Below are positions 60,950-64,000 of a stretch of 64,000 bases of DNA, piece after piece. The notes under the pieces were generated by a model. It did not search any database. It saw only the letters and a list, made by a program, of their open reading frames with translations, and was not told the DNA's origin. The DNA is from Spirodela intermedia (lineage: Eukaryota; Streptophyta; Magnoliopsida; Alismatales; Araceae), in assembly GCA_902729315.2 (NCBI GenBank), contig LR746275.1, positions 994,501 to 1,058,500 on the forward strand, written 5' to 3'. Positions within the stretch are counted from its first letter, which is position 1. Each line of letters starts with the position of its first letter. The translations under genes and the position numbers were made by a program.

Positions 60950-63660
60950 TAAATTTTAACAAATCTACCCTCTCAATTTCTTTTTCTTGTTCAAGTTCTA
61001 AGTATGTTTTGAGTTGATACCCATTAACTTTAAAACTTATACCTGTTTTCATATCTTTGATTATTGTTGCCCCATATTGATCAATAGTCTCAATTAAGAT
61101 ATGGACCATCCCACTTGGATCTTAATTTTCTAAGAAATAATTTTAATCTAGTATTATACAATCAAACTTTTTTGTCCTAATTTTATATTTTTTTCTAATA
61201 ATATATGACATGACATAGTCATTGTATAGTAAATTACACAAATTTAAAATTTATAAAACTAGAAAATACCAATTTTCAAGTATTTAGAAATATTTCTAAA
61301 CAAATATATCAATTATAATTTAATAAAACTTCTAAAAATAGTGATAATTTTCCAAGTCAATTATAAGGATGTAATATAATATCAGATAATTATTTAGAAT
61401 TTCTATTAAAGAATACTATTTTTTATGAATTTTATATTAGGAAATGAAAATAAAATATATTTAAAATTCACAAAAAAGAGAAATAAGTGTGCGGACATTA
61501 AGATGATGTCATCTTTTGGTGATTCTTATGTAAGTGATTACAGAAGATTTAATTAATCAAATTAAAATCTATAAAAGTTGAAAGAATTATAATTGAACAA
61601 AGTATAGCTTGATAAATTTAAATCACACAAATTATCACTAAGTGAAGCGAAAATTAAGTTGAAAGCAAAAAAATAGAATTTTGACATTGCGGCGGTAATG
61701 CGTTGGCAATGCACTAGTGTCCTAAGCATTCGGGAGGATCGTCGTGTAATGTCCACAGTCTCAAAGGTTCTACTTGGACAAAGACAATGTGAGTGATCTC
61801 TAGATCTCCTTACAAAGTCTAGAGATCAATGAAATGAGTCATCAAATTGTCTCCAGCGGCTATCACCTAATGGAGTAGAAAAACTACGACTTTGCAGCTC
61901 TCCAGTGGCTGTCACCCGACAGAGAGGAGCTGGATGGAGGTGGGGCACGTGTCAAAGAGCCTCATCCTCAGATTCGTACAGCAAGAGGAGGCTCTTCATC
62001 ACATTCAATACGCTCTCAAGAGATAGCAACTCGTCTCTTAGCAGATCGTCCTCTTCTCAACGACGACTTGTTCATCGATCAATCAAAGATCATTTACTCA
62101 ATATATTCGTGATCCTTTTATCACGAATTATTTAGTAATTTCAGTAATAATGCTTCGCAAATCACGTTGATGACATTTTTGCTAATGATCCAACAATTCT
62201 AACAACTTAATCCTTCACTAATGATTTGTAAGAAAGTTGTGATAGTCAGATAAAAATACAAGTTTTGACTCTAGGAGGATTTGAACCCATGCCGGTTGCC
62301 CGCCTACATGAGAGATATTGAAATAAGTTTTCTAATGCTCTCATCAAGTGATGTTATCATGGTATATCTCTATTATAGATTAAGGATATTTTAAGTATTA
62401 AAATCATTGAAGTCTTTTGAGGGAAGGTGTGATGTAGTTTAGTCCCACATCATTTGTGCGTCAAAGTTTTGGGCAAATATATAGTAATATTACATTTGCA
62501 AGCAATGAGTATTTTTCTCCCACATGTACGACTACTCCTTGCCCCACAATCGGCTAGTCACGAGTGACGTAGAAGAGGAGTGGTGCACACATATCCCCAT
62601 CAGTCTTAACCACTTGAGCCCCTACTCACGACTCCTCCCCGACTGTACTTCTAACCCACTTTTGGGCCTAGCTGACTGATGGGTTCCCCCCATTTTGCTT
62701 TTTTTCTTTTCTTTTTTTTATCTAAAAAATAAGATTATAAAAATTATATAAATTTGTATAAAATCACATAATTAGCCAAAAATTCACGTTAATCAATTGA
62801 AAACCACTTTTCACACTTTAACACAAATATAAGTCTATTTATCATGAGTTAAGGCTAAAAATATATTATTTACTAATTAATAACTCATGATAATGAAAAC
62901 TTATCAGTATGTTTATCATAGAAATCTTTAACTTTAGCCTTATAAATCAGAGAATTCTCATAAGCTTTAGTATGAATTTCATCTAATTCATGCAATTGTA
63001 AAAATCTCTTATGAGCTGATTTTTTTGTATCCATATTAAGCTTCCTAATAGCCCAATATGCACAGTGTTGAATTTTCACTAATAAATGACACGATTTTTC
63101 ATAAACTAATCTATAAGGTAATGCACTTAAAGGAGCTTTGTCTATTGCCTTATATGCCCATCATGCATCATTTAATTTTTCAGACCAATCTTTTCTATTA
63201 GGTTCTATTAGGAGAGGCAACTTTTTGTAATATTTTTTATTTCTCTATTGGCAAATTCTACTTGACCATTTATTTGAGAATGATATGGGGCAGCTATCTT
63301 ATGATCAACACCATATTTTCTAAGCAACATTCTAAAGTGATGATTAGTGAAATGACTTCTCCCATCATTAATTATTGCTTTAGGGCATCTAAATGATGTA
63401 AAAATATTTCTTTAGGCAAACTAGGTAACTACTTTATGATCATTTGTCCTTGTTGGAATAACTTCTACCCACTTTGACATATAATCAACAGCTAACAAAA
63501 TATATTCATAGCCTCGAGATGAAGGAAAGGGTCCCATAAAATCAATGCCCCAAACATCAAAAATTTCAACAATAATTATTGATTTTAAAGGTATTACATT
63601 TCCTTTTTGAATATTAATGGCAGCTTGACATTTGATACATTACCTATAAAATGTGATGCC
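60950..63660 (-). pseudogene. Athila-like integrase fragment, split by an LTR
   Basis: Minus-strand motifs in order: [14 protein letters not shown] (about 63600-63640), [25 protein letters not shown] (first Asp), INDGRSHFTNHHFR (second Asp), YHSQINGQVEFANREIK (Glu of the D,D-35-E triad), then RFLQLHELDEIHTKAYENS and KVKDFYDKHT ending at about 62910. After the inserted LTR the frame picks up at 61205 with degraded text ending GATIIKDMKTGISFKVNGYQLKTYLE (about 60985-61060). Several stops are present. The N-terminal zinc finger is truncated near 63660. Confidence 0.8.
61206..62906 (-). mobile_element. Solo LTR (LTR-5) inserted into the integrase
   Basis: Plus-strand ends are TGACATGACATAGTCATTG and CATGATAATGAAAACTTATCA; length is 1701 bp. 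The two halves of one integrase reading flank it. On the minus strand the bordering 5-mers are catac and tatat, a possible target-site duplication with two C-to-T changes. Same family as the element it interrupts or its neighbour, showing self-nesting. Confidence 0.8.
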
Positions 63661-64000
63661 ATCCTTAAATAAGGATGACATTTCTTCTAACACTTCCAAA
63701 TTCTTCTAACAAGTCCTCAATCCAAGCACAGGCCATGGGCCACAAAGATGGTTGTTTGCAGCATATTATAATAAGTAGTAATATTTTATTAATTATATAA
63801 AAATATATCTAAGAAGAAATATATTATTTCTTTAACTTTTAACATTATAAAAATATATATAAAATTATATTTTCTTCTATGAGTTAAAATAACAAACTAC
63901 TTAGATGAAACAAATTAAGAAATAAAAATCAAGCATTAGAAATAACTTACAGAGTACTCAATCATGTTGTTTATAGTCCCTAATGTCTCTATTATATATT
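63661..64000. other. AT-rich DNA at right edge, no gene seen
   Basis: The integrase similarity ends abruptly near 63660, and the remaining bases show no family signal. The break suggests another insertion or a deletion. Confidence 0.4.

Overview
This is a eukaryotic nuclear window from a flowering plant. Three multi-exon genes that I can splice in frame sit on the minus strand, and the rest is mostly AT-rich repeat DNA and decayed LTR retrotransposons. The visibly GC-rich coding exons (FUT, VIP3) next to AT-rich introns suggest a monocot, perhaps a non-grass commelinid. That is an inference and I cannot name a species. There are no bacterial-type operons, CRISPR arrays, rRNA genes or convincing tRNA genes.

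1-27.4 kb: a tandem array of GT37 fucosyltransferase (FUT) genes, all on the minus strand. Copy A is cut by the left edge, leaving the first 134 coding bases of exon 1. Copy B (16477-19115, 630 aa) and copy C (24576-27356, 594 aa) each splice into an intact three-exon frame with a 62-74 nt middle exon. The spacer upstream of copy A (about 0.1-10.2 kb) and the spacer upstream of copy B (about 19.1-24.6 kb) are diverged copies of one another, so the duplicated unit was gene plus spacer. The first spacer has grown to about 16 kb through two solo LTRs (one with a nested 1.4-kb element) and a decayed Copia element whose 3' LTR lies 48 bp past the copy B stop. The second spacer supplies empty sites for these insertions.

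27.7-38.2 kb: a gene island. A complete 12-coding-exon GSK3/shaggy-like kinase gene (409 aa) has a 1.55-kb 5'UTR intron and four CACGTG G-boxes upstream. A two-exon VIP3/SKI8 WD-repeat gene (325 aa; Paf1/Ski complex subunit) follows. Both are on the minus strand.

38.2-64 kb: repeat-dominated DNA. It holds a wrecked plus-strand Athila-like Ty3/gypsy pol; a roughly 0.4-kb block present twice, one copy interrupted by a solo LTR with a 5-bp target-site duplication; an inverted, frameshifted and insertion-broken FUT pseudogene (about 51.2-53.8 kb); a minus-strand Athila-like element that keeps its 5' LTR, a primer-binding site of tRNA-Asp type, gag, protease and RT but is truncated; and a second minus-strand Athila fragment whose integrase is split by another LTR of the same family.

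Functionally the window joins cell-wall or glycoprotein fucosylation (FUT array), signalling (GSK3) and transcription elongation/mRNA turnover (VIP3). Nothing suggests that they form a pathway. I found no clearly new biological system. The most informative signal is the history of the FUT array, recorded by paired filled and empty insertion sites.
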